Of a stretch of 64,000 bases of DNA, positions 18,181 through 26,278 are shown piece by piece (the stretch's first letter is position 1; each line of letters opens with the position of its first letter). The notes beneath the pieces are model-generated. The model was not told where the DNA came from. It saw only the letters and a program-made list of their open reading frames with translations, and did no database searches. Position numbers and translations under genes: made by a program. Source of the DNA: Saprospiraceae bacterium (lineage in GTDB: Bacteria > Bacteroidota > Bacteroidia > Chitinophagales > Saprospiraceae); contig JADKGL010000030.1 of the NCBI GenBank assembly GCA_016722295.1, positions 62,001-126,000 on the forward strand, in the 5' to 3' direction.

Positions 18181-18543
18181 ATGAAACAGTTATTATTAAT
18201 TGGGGGGATGATTTTTTTGAGTGTATTATCCAATGCTCAATTGTTTATGAATAATCAACCAAGTGTGATGAAAGGCGTGCTTTTTGACAAAAGCAATAAT
18301 CACAAATTAGAGGCAGCATTTATTACATTTGACTTCGGCGGAAATCAATCTGTCGTAGCAATGACAGATTCAGATGGTTCTTTTGTTTTGACGAATATAC
18401 CAAAAAATGTATTGTCAGTAAAGATTGTTATGCCAGGATATGAAGACAAAGTAATTACAAATATTCAAGGGCTAGATGATGTAGAATATCATATCGCACT
18501 TGAACCTAAAAAAGTTCAGATCCAATCGATCTACGAAAAGTAA
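18181..18543 (+). CDS. Small secreted protein with carboxypeptidase-regulatory-like domain
   Basis: A 120-aa protein with a signal peptide (KQLLLIGGMIFLSVLSNA) and a single CarboxypepD_reg-like beta-sandwich: VMKGVLFDKSNNHKLEAAF, then MTDSDGSFVLTNIPKN and VKIVMPGYEDKVI. In Bacteroidota this domain usually heads TonB receptors or surface proteins, but here it stands alone. Single gene with its own terminator. Confidence 0.7.
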   Translation: MKQLLLIGGMIFLSVLSNAQLFMNNQPSVMKGVLFDKSNNHKLEAAFITFDFGGNQSVVAMTDSDGSFVLTNIPKNVLSVKIVMPGYEDKVITNIQGLDDVEYHIALEPKKVQIQSIYEK

Positions 18544-18578
18544 GAAACGTTTTTTAAAGTTTTTTCATAATGTGAATG

Positions 18579-18612
18579 GAACCTGTATGTGAATGCAGGT
18601 TCTTTTTTTTTA
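18579..18612 (+). terminator. Rho-independent terminator
   Basis: GAACCTG and CAGGTTC form a 7-bp stem followed by eight or more T. It lies 36 bp past the stop of the small secreted protein. Confidence 0.85.
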
Positions 18613-18614
18613 TA

Positions 18615-19721
18615 TTAATTAAAAATAAAATAAAAACTCTGGTTATTTTGTTTGAACATATACATTCCTGGTGTAATGAATTCTGTTGTCTTCATTTTTT
18701 GACCCATCAAATTTATTACATCTTCAATTTTCTCTCGCTGCAAAAATGATATCATTGTTCCATGATCAAAAATAAGGCAATCTTTTTTACGCTTTCTATC
18801 CGTATCATATGAGTGAACGTCTGTAAATAATTCCGCAATAGATAATGTATACAAATTCGCCAAAGAGCTTCCTTGAATACCTCCTTCTTCACTGATCCAC
18901 AGTTCGTGTTCGCTACCAAAAATTATACCCTCTTTTTGTGAGATGTGATTAAAATTGATATCCTTTCTTTTTCCTTGAAAAAACTGAGATCCAGAAAAAT
19001 CATAAAATAAGAATGCTTTATCATATGACAATAAAATCATTTTATTTTTCCTAGGACTGATGGCAGCATCTGTGACCCAATACAAATTCATATTTCCTGT
19101 TCCAGTGATAACACTGTCTGATGGATATACAGTATATCTTCCTTCTTTGGCCGGAATTTTGTATTGGTAGGTATAACCAGTGAAAGGCATTGTCCTGTTT
19201 TTCGAAAAGAGATGTAGTGTATCATTAAACCAAAAAAACGCTTCCATGTCAAAATTCTTGTACAAATCCGAAGGAGGAAATTGCAATTGATTGGCATAAG
19301 AATATTCAATTTTTTTTGCAGTAATACTTGATCCAGTATGTTGATTTATATTTTCTACAATATAAATTGCTTGATCCCTTCTGCTATTTGCATTATTGCC
19401 AAAATCACCAATATATAGATTACCATTATCATCTGCAGTGATTGCTTCCCAATCGCTATGTAAAGCATTACTGATAAGCACTTTTCTTAGTAATTGACAA
19501 TTTGAATCTACTTCAAAGATTTCGCTATCCGAACCACTGTCATTGTGGAGCCAAAAACTCTTCCCATTATTTATTGTAGTAATTCCTGAAGACTCTTTAA
19601 GTTCAGTTGGAAGTAGACATTTACTTCTTACGGATTGAGAAAGCAAAAAATTAGTAAATAAAATAATAATTAATAAAAATTGTATATGTTTTACCATTAG
19701 CGATATTATATAACGATTCAT
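18615..19721 (-). CDS. Secreted beta-propeller-like protein with short T9SS-like tail
   Basis: The ATG at 19721 (or 19697) gives a signal peptide (VKHIQFLLIIILFTNFLLSQS). The frame extends to a TTG at 19766 overlapping the galK stop, but that adds an unlikely N-terminus. Motifs LKESSGITTINNGKSFWLHNDSG, DWEAITADDNGNLYIGDFGNN and YWVTDAAISPRKNKMILLSY suggest an SdiA-regulated/NHL-like propeller found in secreted proteins. The final residues (INLMGQKMKTTEFITPGMYMF) resemble the last half of a type A sorting domain without the usual PNP start. It follows galK closely and may be co-transcribed. Confidence 0.65.
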   Translation of the reverse strand: MNRYIISLMVKHIQFLLIIILFTNFLLSQSVRSKCLLPTELKESSGITTINNGKSFWLHNDSGSDSEIFEVDSNCQLLRKVLISNALHSDWEAITADDNGNLYIGDFGNNANSRRDQAIYIVENINQHTGSSITAKKIEYSYANQLQFPPSDLYKNFDMEAFFWFNDTLHLFSKNRTMPFTGYTYQYKIPAKEGRYTVYPSDSVITGTGNMNLYWVTDAAISPRKNKMILLSYDKAFLFYDFSGSQFFQGKRKDINFNHISQKEGIIFGSEHELWISEEGGIQGSSLANLYTLSIAELFTDVHSYDTDRKRKKDCLIFDHGTMISFLQREKIEDVINLMGQKMKTTEFITPGMYMFKQNNQSFYFIFN

Positions 19722-19762
19722 TATCAGTTTATTTTCTGTTAAGATACGATTGCTTTTTAAAA

Positions 19763-20896
19763 TCAAACAACTATTTCAATACCATTCGAAATTTGAGCCT
19801 TAAAAACATCAGGATTAAATCCAAATTTTTGCTTATATGCCGCAGAAATACCGAATGAAAATGCGTCAAAATTTTCTTCTTTTACTAAATGTAATGTACT
19901 GCCTCCGAAACCTCCTCCCATCATTCTAGCTCCGATTGAAGCATAAGAGTTTTGGGAAAATTGTACTAAAAAATCCAATTCTTCACAAGTCACTTTATAC
20001 TTTGATTTCAATCCTTCATGACCATCGTAAAGTAATTTTCCTAGGGAAGTAGTGTCTTGATTAATTATTGCAGATTTCATATCGCGAACTCTATCGTTTT
20101 CTTCGAATATGTAACGTACTAAAACTCTCTCTTGTGGATCCAAAAAATCAAATAAATGATCTGAATATAGATCATACACAATGCGAAGGTTTTCTTCAAT
20201 TCCAAAATGTGTTGCACACTTTTTTGCGATTTGATTGCACATTCTACTTCTATCATTATACTCTGAATCGACTAGTTTGTGTTTTACTTTAGTGTCCACT
20301 ATGGTCCATTGATAATTTTGTATTAGCATTGGAATTTTTTCAAAGCTCCAGTTTTGACAATCGATCAAAAGAGCATGATCCTTTGCACCATTAAAGATAC
20401 TGATCTGATCCATCATACCGCCTTCAAGTCCTGACTCTCGCTCCGCCTTTACTGCAATGCGTGTCAATTTCTCAATTGGAATATTCCAAGCATTCATTTG
20501 ATTCAAAGCAAACAAGAATCCACAAGTAATGGCCGAAGAAGAGGAAAGACCAGCTCCAGATGGAAGGCTAGCCCCAAAATCCAAACGAAAAGGCTTGATT
20601 GAGAAATTATTTTCCCTTGCAAATCGTAACGCTCCACTAAAGTAAACGGCCCAATCAGGCCTTATTGCATTAGTTCCATCCCATTCATCATTTCTATCCA
20701 TAGAATGAATACGTATCGAATCATTTGGGCTCACTCCCATAAATACAGCCAAATCAATAGCTGCTGGAAGACAAAATCCATTATTATAATCAGTATGTTC
20801 TCCAATAATATTTATCCTTCCAGGAGCCTTTATAATCAAGCTATCTTTCTGATTATGAATGGCTTTCAATTCACTAAGTATTCTGCGATCAATCAT
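19763..20896 (-). CDS. galK: Galactokinase
   Basis: ATP-dependent phosphorylation of galactose (Leloir pathway). GHMP-kinase motifs are in order: GRINIIGEHTDYNNG (substrate signature), LPSGAGLSSSSA (ATP loop) and GARMMGGGFGGS (motif 3). The ATG at 20896 gives MIDRRILSEL and the usual length of 377 aa; the longer frame from 20941 adds an unlikely hydrophobic stretch. No other gal gene is adjacent. Confidence 0.9.
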   Translation of the reverse strand: MIDRRILSELKAIHNQKDSLIIKAPGRINIIGEHTDYNNGFCLPAAIDLAVFMGVSPNDSIRIHSMDRNDEWDGTNAIRPDWAVYFSGALRFARENNFSIKPFRLDFGASLPSGAGLSSSSAITCGFLFALNQMNAWNIPIEKLTRIAVKAERESGLEGGMMDQISIFNGAKDHALLIDCQNWSFEKIPMLIQNYQWTIVDTKVKHKLVDSEYNDRSRMCNQIAKKCATHFGIEENLRIVYDLYSDHLFDFLDPQERVLVRYIFEENDRVRDMKSAIINQDTTSLGKLLYDGHEGLKSKYKVTCEELDFLVQFSQNSYASIGARMMGGGFGGSTLHLVKEENFDAFSFGISAAYKQKFGFNPDVFKAQISNGIEIVV

Positions 20897-20945
20897 TTTT
20901 AATAAATTAATTCCTAAACATAAAGCAAAATATGCGAACAATGCT

Positions 20946-20953
20946 TAAATTTG
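20946..20953 (+). promoter_or_regulatory. -7 box of tRNA-Cys
   Basis: TAAATTTG matches TAnnTTTG and ends 16 bp before the first base of the tRNA, the spacing expected for initiation just before it. Confidence 0.55.
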
Positions 20954-20969
20954 CAATCCTTTTATAAAA

Positions 20970-21040
20970 GGTCGGATGGCCGAGTGGCTAGGCTGAGCTC
21001 TGCAAAAGCTCCTACAGCGGTTCGAATCCGCTTTCGACCT
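20970..21040 (+). tRNA. tRNA-Cys (GCA)
   Basis: The 71-base cloverleaf has acceptor GGTCGGA pairing with TTTCGACC (one G-U), the anticodon loop CTGCAAA (anticodon GCA) between GAGCT and AGCTC, and TTCGAAT in the T arm. Discriminator T fits Cys. Its 3' end serves as the attachment site of the element that follows. Confidence 0.93.
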
Positions 21041-21146
21041 CAAAAGTGTATTTCCCCTTATTAGAAATAGTGAGGGGATTTTTTATTTATATTGATTTTC
21101 AATGATTTATGTGGTTTTGGTCCGATTTCCTTATAAGGATAAATAC
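21022..21146 (+). repeat. attL: 125-bp direct repeat, left copy
   Basis: It begins in the T arm of tRNA-Cys and continues past the terminator. It matches 26279-26403 over 125 bp with four mismatches and no gaps. The first 19 bases are tRNA 3' end, as expected for integration into a tRNA gene. Confidence 0.85.
21053..21086 (+). terminator. tRNA-Cys terminator
   Basis: CCCCTTATTA pairs with TAGTGAGGGG (with G-U pairs), followed by TTTTTT. The copy inside attR (26310-26343) differs by one base, which replaces a G-U pair by A-U. Confidence 0.75.
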
Positions 21147-21165
21147 TATGAAATAAAGAAAAACA

Positions 21166-21186
21166 TACCGTTGGACGTACCGTTGG
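21166..21186 (+). repeat. TACCGTTGG pair, left end (possible recombinase arm site)
   Basis: TACCGTTGG occurs twice 12 bp apart (21166-21174 and 21178-21186). The same pair recurs near the other end of the element at 26218-26237. It lies just upstream of the integrase promoter, so it may also be an operator. Confidence 0.6.
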
Positions 21187-21197
21187 GATAAAATGTT

Positions 21198-21205
21198 TAG
21201 ATTTG
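21198..21205 (+). promoter_or_regulatory. -7 box of the integrase gene
   Basis: TAGATTTG fits TAnnTTTG and ends 19 bp before the integrase ATG at 21225. Confidence 0.5.
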
Positions 21206-21224
21206 CATAACGTAAATGTGATGT

Positions 21225-22571
21225 ATGTCTTTAGATATAATTGAAGTCAGTAAACCAAATTCTTTGAATTTAGCGTCCTTGACTTATCGTAAATCTATTA
21301 ATGGCAAAATTTTCAAGATTGGTTTAAAATATCTAATATTTCCAGAATTATGGGATCATAAAACAAGGCGTCCTACGATTGACACTAAATTAATTAAGGA
21401 ATACAGCGCCCAAGATCCCAAGATTCCAATTTTGTTGAAAAATGTTCGATATAGAATTGATAATATTGCTCATGCAGTAGAAAAATATATTGAATATTGC
21501 AAAACTCAAGGAATTAGCCCTGATTTTCTGGAACTTACCGATGTTCTTAATAAAACTGTACTGCAATCAGATATAGCAATCAAAAGACCAACTACGAGTG
21601 AAAACAGCCTATCACAGGATTATATTCTGAACTATGCAAGGTCATTTGTTCAGCAAATAGAAAAAGGTCAAAAACTTATTGCTACTGGAAAAAATATCCA
21701 TAAAAGATACAGCATCGGCACAATTAAGACTTTTAAGAACTTCATAGTGACATGGCATTCATTTGAAGTAAAAACAGGACATAACATCAAATGGAATGAC
21801 CTTGATAAGTCTATTTATAAAGAATTAGTAGATCACTTATTGAATGAGTCAAACTACACTATAAATTCATGCGGTAAAGTCATCAAGACTCTAAAAGTCA
21901 TTTGTCAAGCTGCATTAGATGACAAGATTCATGTCAATATTGAATTCAGAAAACCATACTTTTTAACATTGAGTGAAGACATAGACAATGTTTATTTGAC
22001 TACTGAAGAAACCGAGCTACTAGAAAAATGGCAAATTACTAATGATGAGACCAAACAACGAGCAAAAGATATTTTCCTTCTAGGCTGCTATACAGCGCTC
22101 CGATTCAGTGACTTGAAGCGTATTACTTCAGATCATTTGAAAAAAGGTCAAAACAAAAGATACACATTGACCATGATCACCCAGAAAACCAAAGAGAAAG
22201 TTATCATTCCTTTGAAACCCAAAGGTCTAGAGATTCTAAAGAAGTATGACTATCAGTCCCCCAAAATCGAGGAACAGACGGTCAATCGTCTGATTAAATC
22301 CATTTGTAAAGATGCAGGAATTGGAGATATAATCGAGAGAAAATCGGTAATAAACGGTGAAACCAAGATCAAAAAATATCCTAAGTATTCACTTATCACT
22401 ACACACACAGCTAGAAGAACAGCAGCTACGCAAATGTTTTTGAGTGGGATTCCTTCACTTGAGATTATGAAGATAACTGGTCATAAATCTGAAAGTAATT
22501 TCTTGAAATATATTTGTGTCACTAAGCAACAAACAGCTACAAAATTGGCTGAAAATCAATTTTTTAAATAG
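21225..22571 (+). CDS. Tyrosine-type site-specific integrase
   Basis: The 448-aa protein has an N-terminal arm-binding region, a SAM-like core-binding domain (about 135-240) and a C-terminal catalytic domain. The catalytic residues are visible: R293 (CYTALRFSD), H394-x-x-R397 (THTARR), H420 (GHKS) and Y429 (FLKYI). It would cut and rejoin DNA at the tRNA-Cys attachment sites. It is the first gene of the element, and the next gene starts 6 bp later. Confidence 0.93.
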   Translation: MSLDIIEVSKPNSLNLASLTYRKSINGKIFKIGLKYLIFPELWDHKTRRPTIDTKLIKEYSAQDPKIPILLKNVRYRIDNIAHAVEKYIEYCKTQGISPDFLELTDVLNKTVLQSDIAIKRPTTSENSLSQDYILNYARSFVQQIEKGQKLIATGKNIHKRYSIGTIKTFKNFIVTWHSFEVKTGHNIKWNDLDKSIYKELVDHLLNESNYTINSCGKVIKTLKVICQAALDDKIHVNIEFRKPYFLTLSEDIDNVYLTTEETELLEKWQITNDETKQRAKDIFLLGCYTALRFSDLKRITSDHLKKGQNKRYTLTMITQKTKEKVIIPLKPKGLEILKKYDYQSPKIEEQTVNRLIKSICKDAGIGDIIERKSVINGETKIKKYPKYSLITTHTARRTAATQMFLSGIPSLEIMKITGHKSESNFLKYICVTKQQTATKLAENQFFK

Positions 22572-22577
22572 ATAGTT

Positions 22578-23510
22578 ATGAATAGTGAAAAAATTTTTGA
22601 ATTAATACCAATTCAAGGTCATCATTTGATTTATCATTTAGATTTATCAGATGAAATATTAAGAAAAGACGACTTGGAATATATACTTAAAAATTACAAA
22701 AATGAACTTGAAGAAGTTCAAAATATACTTGAATCAATTGTAAGTGTTGACGATACACATAATTTAATTTATAATAATGAACAATATTTAAAAACTTCAA
22801 ATATTCAAAAAGTTAAGTTCTTAGAATTACTTATATATAAACATTTGCATTTTAATGCAGTTGCTGAGCATGAAATTATTCGAAAAAGTAATGAATTTGT
22901 GTATATTGATTACGATACCTTTTTGCAAGATAAACTTGACGAGTTATCGAATGATGAGTATGATGAATTCATTGATCTGGAAATTTCTAGGATAAATTTA
23001 GCATTACTAAACAATAAAGCAAATTTTGACTTTGGTGTCTCACTATATCATTGGGAGGAACATAGAGAATCTAGTGAATACGAGGACTATTATGAATATG
23101 GATATGAAGTTGTATTGTATGAACTCAATATAAAGATTTTGGACAAATGTCTATTAGTTGCTAATTCATATAAACAACAGAATTTAATAAGGATAAAATC
23201 TGGATTTAAATATGAACCAATAGAACTGTTAGACACCATACCATCTCAACTGGTACTATTAAAAGTTTTAGGAATATTTGATTTGTTGTCTGAAAAATTA
23301 AAGGGAGATAAGTCTAAACTCTCAAAATTAATAGGAGTAATTATTAATCACAGTAACCATGAAACAATTGACCGATATTTGACTCATATAGATCATGGTA
23401 GAAAAAGTGCCAAAAATACACCTTACACAAAACCAACAATAAAAAAAGTTAAGCGAATACTAGGAGACTTAGACATTGATTTTGATGCAAGTTTATTAAA
23501 TTCTGATTAA
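22578..23510 (+). CDS. Acidic 310-aa protein of unknown function (element gene)
   Basis: I do not recognise this family with confidence. It is acidic and helical, with aromatic-acidic patches (YIDYDTFLQDKLDELSNDEYDEF, EYEDYYEYGYE) and a basic C-terminal helix region (YTKPTIKKVKRILGDLDI). It follows the integrase by 6 bp, so it is probably co-transcribed. It could be a regulator of the element or a cargo gene, such as a defence or interference function. Confidence 0.6.
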   Translation: MNSEKIFELIPIQGHHLIYHLDLSDEILRKDDLEYILKNYKNELEEVQNILESIVSVDDTHNLIYNNEQYLKTSNIQKVKFLELLIYKHLHFNAVAEHEIIRKSNEFVYIDYDTFLQDKLDELSNDEYDEFIDLEISRINLALLNNKANFDFGVSLYHWEEHRESSEYEDYYEYGYEVVLYELNIKILDKCLLVANSYKQQNLIRIKSGFKYEPIELLDTIPSQLVLLKVLGIFDLLSEKLKGDKSKLSKLIGVIINHSNHETIDRYLTHIDHGRKSAKNTPYTKPTIKKVKRILGDLDIDFDASLLNSD

Positions 23511-23520
23511 TTAGAGAGTT

Positions 23521-23539
23521 CCCCCCCTAATTCCCCCCC
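23521..23539 (+). repeat. Two C7 tracts 5 bp apart
   Basis: Seven C at 23521-23527 and seven at 23533-23539, separated by TAATT. This is striking in AT-rich surroundings, between the 310-aa gene and the operator of the HTH gene. Its role is unknown. Confidence 0.5.
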
Positions 23540-23556
23540 GAATGTAACCCATACTA

Positions 23557-23584
23557 TTGTGACAAATTTATAATTATGTCACAA
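23557..23584 (+). promoter_or_regulatory. Operator-like inverted repeat over the HTH start codon
   Basis: TTGTGACA (23557-23564) and TGTCACAA (23577-23584) are perfect inverted repeats 12 bp apart, and the ATG at 23576 lies inside. A dimeric repressor bound here would block transcription or translation of the HTH gene, so autoregulation is likely. Confidence 0.55.
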
Positions 23585-23875
23585 ATTAACATTTTAACTC
23601 AAGATCAAGTTATCGCTCTTATGGGTCAAGTTAATGCTCGGCTCCAACAGATAGATGAGCGTATCATTCATTATTTTGAAGTCAAAGCAAATAACAATGA
23701 ATGGCTCACAGCCAAAGAGGCTCAAGAGATTCTCAAGATCAGTGGTACAACACTACATGACTGGTCCAACAAAGGAATTTTAAAAAAACACAAAATTGGA
23801 GATCGTATCAGATTTAGGTATGATGAATTGATCGATGCAATGACGCGTATGGAATCTAAAAGTAAAAGAGTATGA
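23576..23875 (+). CDS. Excisionase-like helix-turn-helix protein
   Basis: A 99-aa protein. The C-terminal part (NEWLTAKEAQEILKISGTTL then HDWSNKGILKKHKIGDRIRF) is a MerR-like HTH_17 domain typical of excisionase/DNA-binding proteins of Bacteroidota elements. The N-terminus is a short helical segment. The stop overlaps the next ATG by 4 bp. Confidence 0.85.
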   Translation: MSQINILTQDQVIALMGQVNARLQQIDERIIHYFEVKANNNEWLTAKEAQEILKISGTTLHDWSNKGILKKHKIGDRIRFRYDELIDAMTRMESKSKRV

Positions 23876-24267
23876 GAGAGATTATCCAAGTTTATCGTAA
23901 AAACTCCCTCAAACCTATGACCTACGATTGTATAGAAAAAGTGGACCATCTCAATTTGCCATACTTTGTTCTATCCATTCCCAGATCACAACGATTTATT
24001 GATCAAGGAGACATATTCATGATTGAAAGTTGGAATAATAATAGAAAGAAAGTACTTTTTTCTGGTCTAGTGTCTTTAGAAGGTACTCAAAACGTCTATT
24101 TCGGTAACTGGAAATTGTCTGGAAATAGCAAATCTCTTATATGTCTAATTTTACTAAAGGATATTGCAGAAATACACTATTTCCCGAATTTTTGTCCAGT
24201 AGGCAAATTTAGCCAAATGAAATATTTGCAAAACTACTTTCAAGTGCAAAGAAAACCAATGCAATGA
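23872..24267 (+). CDS. Element protein of unknown function
   Basis: A 131-aa protein with no recognised domain and no signal peptide. It is basic, with a beta-rich middle (FMIESWNNNRKKVLFSGLVS). It overlaps both neighbours by 4 bp (HTH gene before, replication gene after), so the three are translated as a block. It may assist replication or excision. Confidence 0.65.
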   Translation: MREIIQVYRKNSLKPMTYDCIEKVDHLNLPYFVLSIPRSQRFIDQGDIFMIESWNNNRKKVLFSGLVSLEGTQNVYFGNWKLSGNSKSLICLILLKDIAEIHYFPNFCPVGKFSQMKYLQNYFQVQRKPMQ

Positions 24268-25589
24268 CTGATTATGCAAATTTAGATATTAGCTATGTTG
24301 GTAAAGACTTTCTTTTGCAATGCAAAGAATTAACATTTTCTCAAGATGCCCGAATTATACATGGGTCTGGTGAAGTAATAGAGCAAAATCATAGAGGATC
24401 TAAGATTATTCCAGAGCTAACAGCGAACTATAAAAATTTAGTCTTTGAAATTTATAGGAATGGTAAAATCAATCTCAAAGGATCACACCATGTTTTCTGG
24501 AATGACGGTAAACATAATTACAATGATTTTGGCGTAAACGAAATGATAGATGTCTTTCAAGATTTGGCAAAATTTGGCATAGATGCAGCTCGAACTAAAA
24601 TTCATCATATTGAAATAGGTTTGAACCTTCATAACTTGCCCTTTGAGAGTTCAAAAATCACAAATAGTATGATGTTTCATACTGGTCAAGGGATTCCATT
24701 ACAGCCATTTAAATATAAAATTCAGAAAACTGAAAGTGATTTTATAACCATTGAGAAAAGAGATAACTATACAATTAAAATGTATGACAAAGCGAAAAAC
24801 TATAAGCGCGAAGGAAATAACTTTCGATTTGAATGGAAAATTATTAAAGGGTGCAGCCTTTCAGATATAGGTATCAATTATCTATCTGATTTATTGAAAC
24901 CAAGAAACCTAGACAAACTTAGGGATAAATACTTGAAAATTTGGAATGGTTGCATATTAGCAGACTGGACCATTGATGAGACACATATTTCTCTCCAAGA
25001 TAAAATAGATCTGAAAGACTGGAAAAATCCAAAGTATTGGCAAAAGTTCTATGAGCAAAATAAAGGGCGAAGTAGGCAAAAATTCAGTAGGAAGCTAAAA
25101 AAATATTTGGATTTGGTACAAGGTCACAGCGATAATGTTCATAAGATTATCGGCGATAAACTACTAGAAAAATGGTACAAGGTCACAACGGTTAATGATA
25201 GCATCAATATTTATGAATTGGTACAAGGTCATACTAATATAATATCGGATCTTGTACCAGTTCAAAATGATAGCGCAAATCAAGGGAACAAAAGATTATG
25301 TGTGATAACTGGTATTGATATATCTCATCAAAAGGATTCAAGTAAATTTTTATCCGAACATTCGGTCAAACAATTTTTAGATAGTGATCCAGAATCTTTT
25401 GAAAAACTGAAACTGAAATTTTGCCCAAATTATGACAGAAAAGAAATTGATCAAATTTGCTACGACATCGCTCACAACATTAGGAATTCAGAAAGTAACT
25501 TCAAACAACAGATTCAAACAAGAAAGAAAAAATATTCAGAATCATTGTTTCCATTTAAAGAAATACCTCAAGGAATGGGGAAATTTTAG
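24264..25589 (+). CDS. Putative replication initiator of the element
   Basis: A 441-aa protein. The segment TKIHHIEIGLNLHNL and the later RFEWKII...LSDIGINYLSDLLKP recall rolling-circle or gpII/Rep-type initiators of phages and plasmids (HUH-like strand followed by a conserved RFE helix). The catalytic Tyr is not certain; Y-containing IKMYDKAKNYKRE is a candidate. The C-terminal half holds repeated DNA words (TGGTACAAGGTCA), which suggests an origin inside the gene. Similarity to the initiator families is by eye and moderate. Confidence 0.6.
   Translation: MTDYANLDISYVGKDFLLQCKELTFSQDARIIHGSGEVIEQNHRGSKIIPELTANYKNLVFEIYRNGKINLKGSHHVFWNDGKHNYNDFGVNEMIDVFQDLAKFGIDAARTKIHHIEIGLNLHNLPFESSKITNSMMFHTGQGIPLQPFKYKIQKTESDFITIEKRDNYTIKMYDKAKNYKREGNNFRFEWKIIKGCSLSDIGINYLSDLLKPRNLDKLRDKYLKIWNGCILADWTIDETHISLQDKIDLKDWKNPKYWQKFYEQNKGRSRQKFSRKLKKYLDLVQGHSDNVHKIIGDKLLEKWYKVTTVNDSINIYELVQGHTNIISDLVPVQNDSANQGNKRLCVITGIDISHQKDSSKFLSEHSVKQFLDSDPESFEKLKLKFCPNYDRKEIDQICYDIAHNIRNSESNFKQQIQTRKKKYSESLFPFKEIPQGMGKF
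25114..25259 (+). repeat. Iteron-like repeats TGGTACAAGGTCA (candidate replication origin)
   Basis: Direct copies lie at 25114-25127, 25173-25186 and 25219-25231, with an inverted half copy CTTGTACCA at 25251-25259. The copies fall in two reading frames (LVQGH, WYKVT, LVQGH), so the conservation is at DNA level. Confidence 0.6.
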
Positions 25590-25612
25590 ATAACCAAAAA
25601 ATAATTAATAAC

Positions 25613-26065
25613 ATGAAAACAGACTACAATTCTAAATTTGACAAAAACATTGAGGCGTTCATTCAATCAAGAATCGAAGGTAAAAGTTTTGATGAGATCG
25701 CAACAGAATTAAAGACCACGAAAAGTACTCTAATAGATTGGAATAAAAAGGAACTGGTAAGATGTGCAATTTATGAAGGCAAGGCATTCAAAATTAATAC
25801 CATTGTAAAAAACTATAAGTTCAATTTGGTAAGTAGGTTAAGAACCTATCTAGAGATTTCGCAAAGAATCAATGACGAATTACTAAAAAGAAACTTATCA
25901 GATGAGTCAAAAATTCCAACGAATCAACTTTTTAAAATGAGCATCGACAATGATTCAAGGATATATGATTTGATAAAAGATATGAGCGTAGGCATAGGGC
26001 ATGATGAAAATGCCATTTATCTTGAGACAGGAGATAATTATTTTGAATTAGAAGCTGCTGAATAG
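25613..26065 (+). CDS. HTH-like element protein
   Basis: A 150-aa protein. Residues about 15-50 (SRIEGKSFDEIATELKTTKS then TLIDWNKKE) form a helix-turn-helix of the sort seen in terminase-small-subunit-like or transposase-helper proteins. The rest is helical, without a known domain. It is the last gene before the right end, 23 bp after the replication gene. A role in DNA binding is likely, but its partner is unknown. Confidence 0.65.
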   Translation: MKTDYNSKFDKNIEAFIQSRIEGKSFDEIATELKTTKSTLIDWNKKELVRCAIYEGKAFKINTIVKNYKFNLVSRLRTYLEISQRINDELLKRNLSDESKIPTNQLFKMSIDNDSRIYDLIKDMSVGIGHDENAIYLETGDNYFELEAAE

Positions 26066-26217
26066 AAAAATAAATAATGCGACCAAAACTAATTTCATTC
26101 CAAAAATTGACTATTTTTCGAACAATCAATTCAAATGTTAATGCCAATCAAATTCGATTTTCGCCTATAGGCAAGATAACACAAATAGGATTGCCCAAGT
26201 TAAATTTTTCAAAAACA

Positions 26218-26237
26218 TACCGTTGGACGTACCGTTG
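26218..26237 (+). repeat. TACCGTTGG pair, right end (possible recombinase arm site)
   Basis: TACCGTTGG (26218-26226) and TACCGTTG (26230-26237) repeat the left pair. Identity extends over 27 bp including AAAAACA before it. It lies about 40 bp inside attR. Confidence 0.6.
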
Positions 26238-26278
26238 CATATATAAAAATTTATAAATTACTATATATCAATTTATTG

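Larger units (their letters stand above)
21041..26278 (+). mobile_element. Compact integrative element inserted at tRNA-Cys
   Basis: It is bounded by direct repeats that include the tRNA 3' end (21022-21146 and 26279-26403). Genes all read rightwards: tyrosine integrase, 310-aa unknown, excisionase-like HTH, small unknown, putative replication initiator, second HTH-like protein. TACCGTTGG pairs lie near both ends. No relaxase, conjugation, capsid or transposase gene is seen, so it is either mobilised by another element or a satellite-like/plasmid-like integrative element. Confidence 0.8.

Noticed and set aside
18027..18233. 68-aa leftward open frame
   Set aside because: It overlaps the start of a well-supported signal-peptide gene and has no family features.
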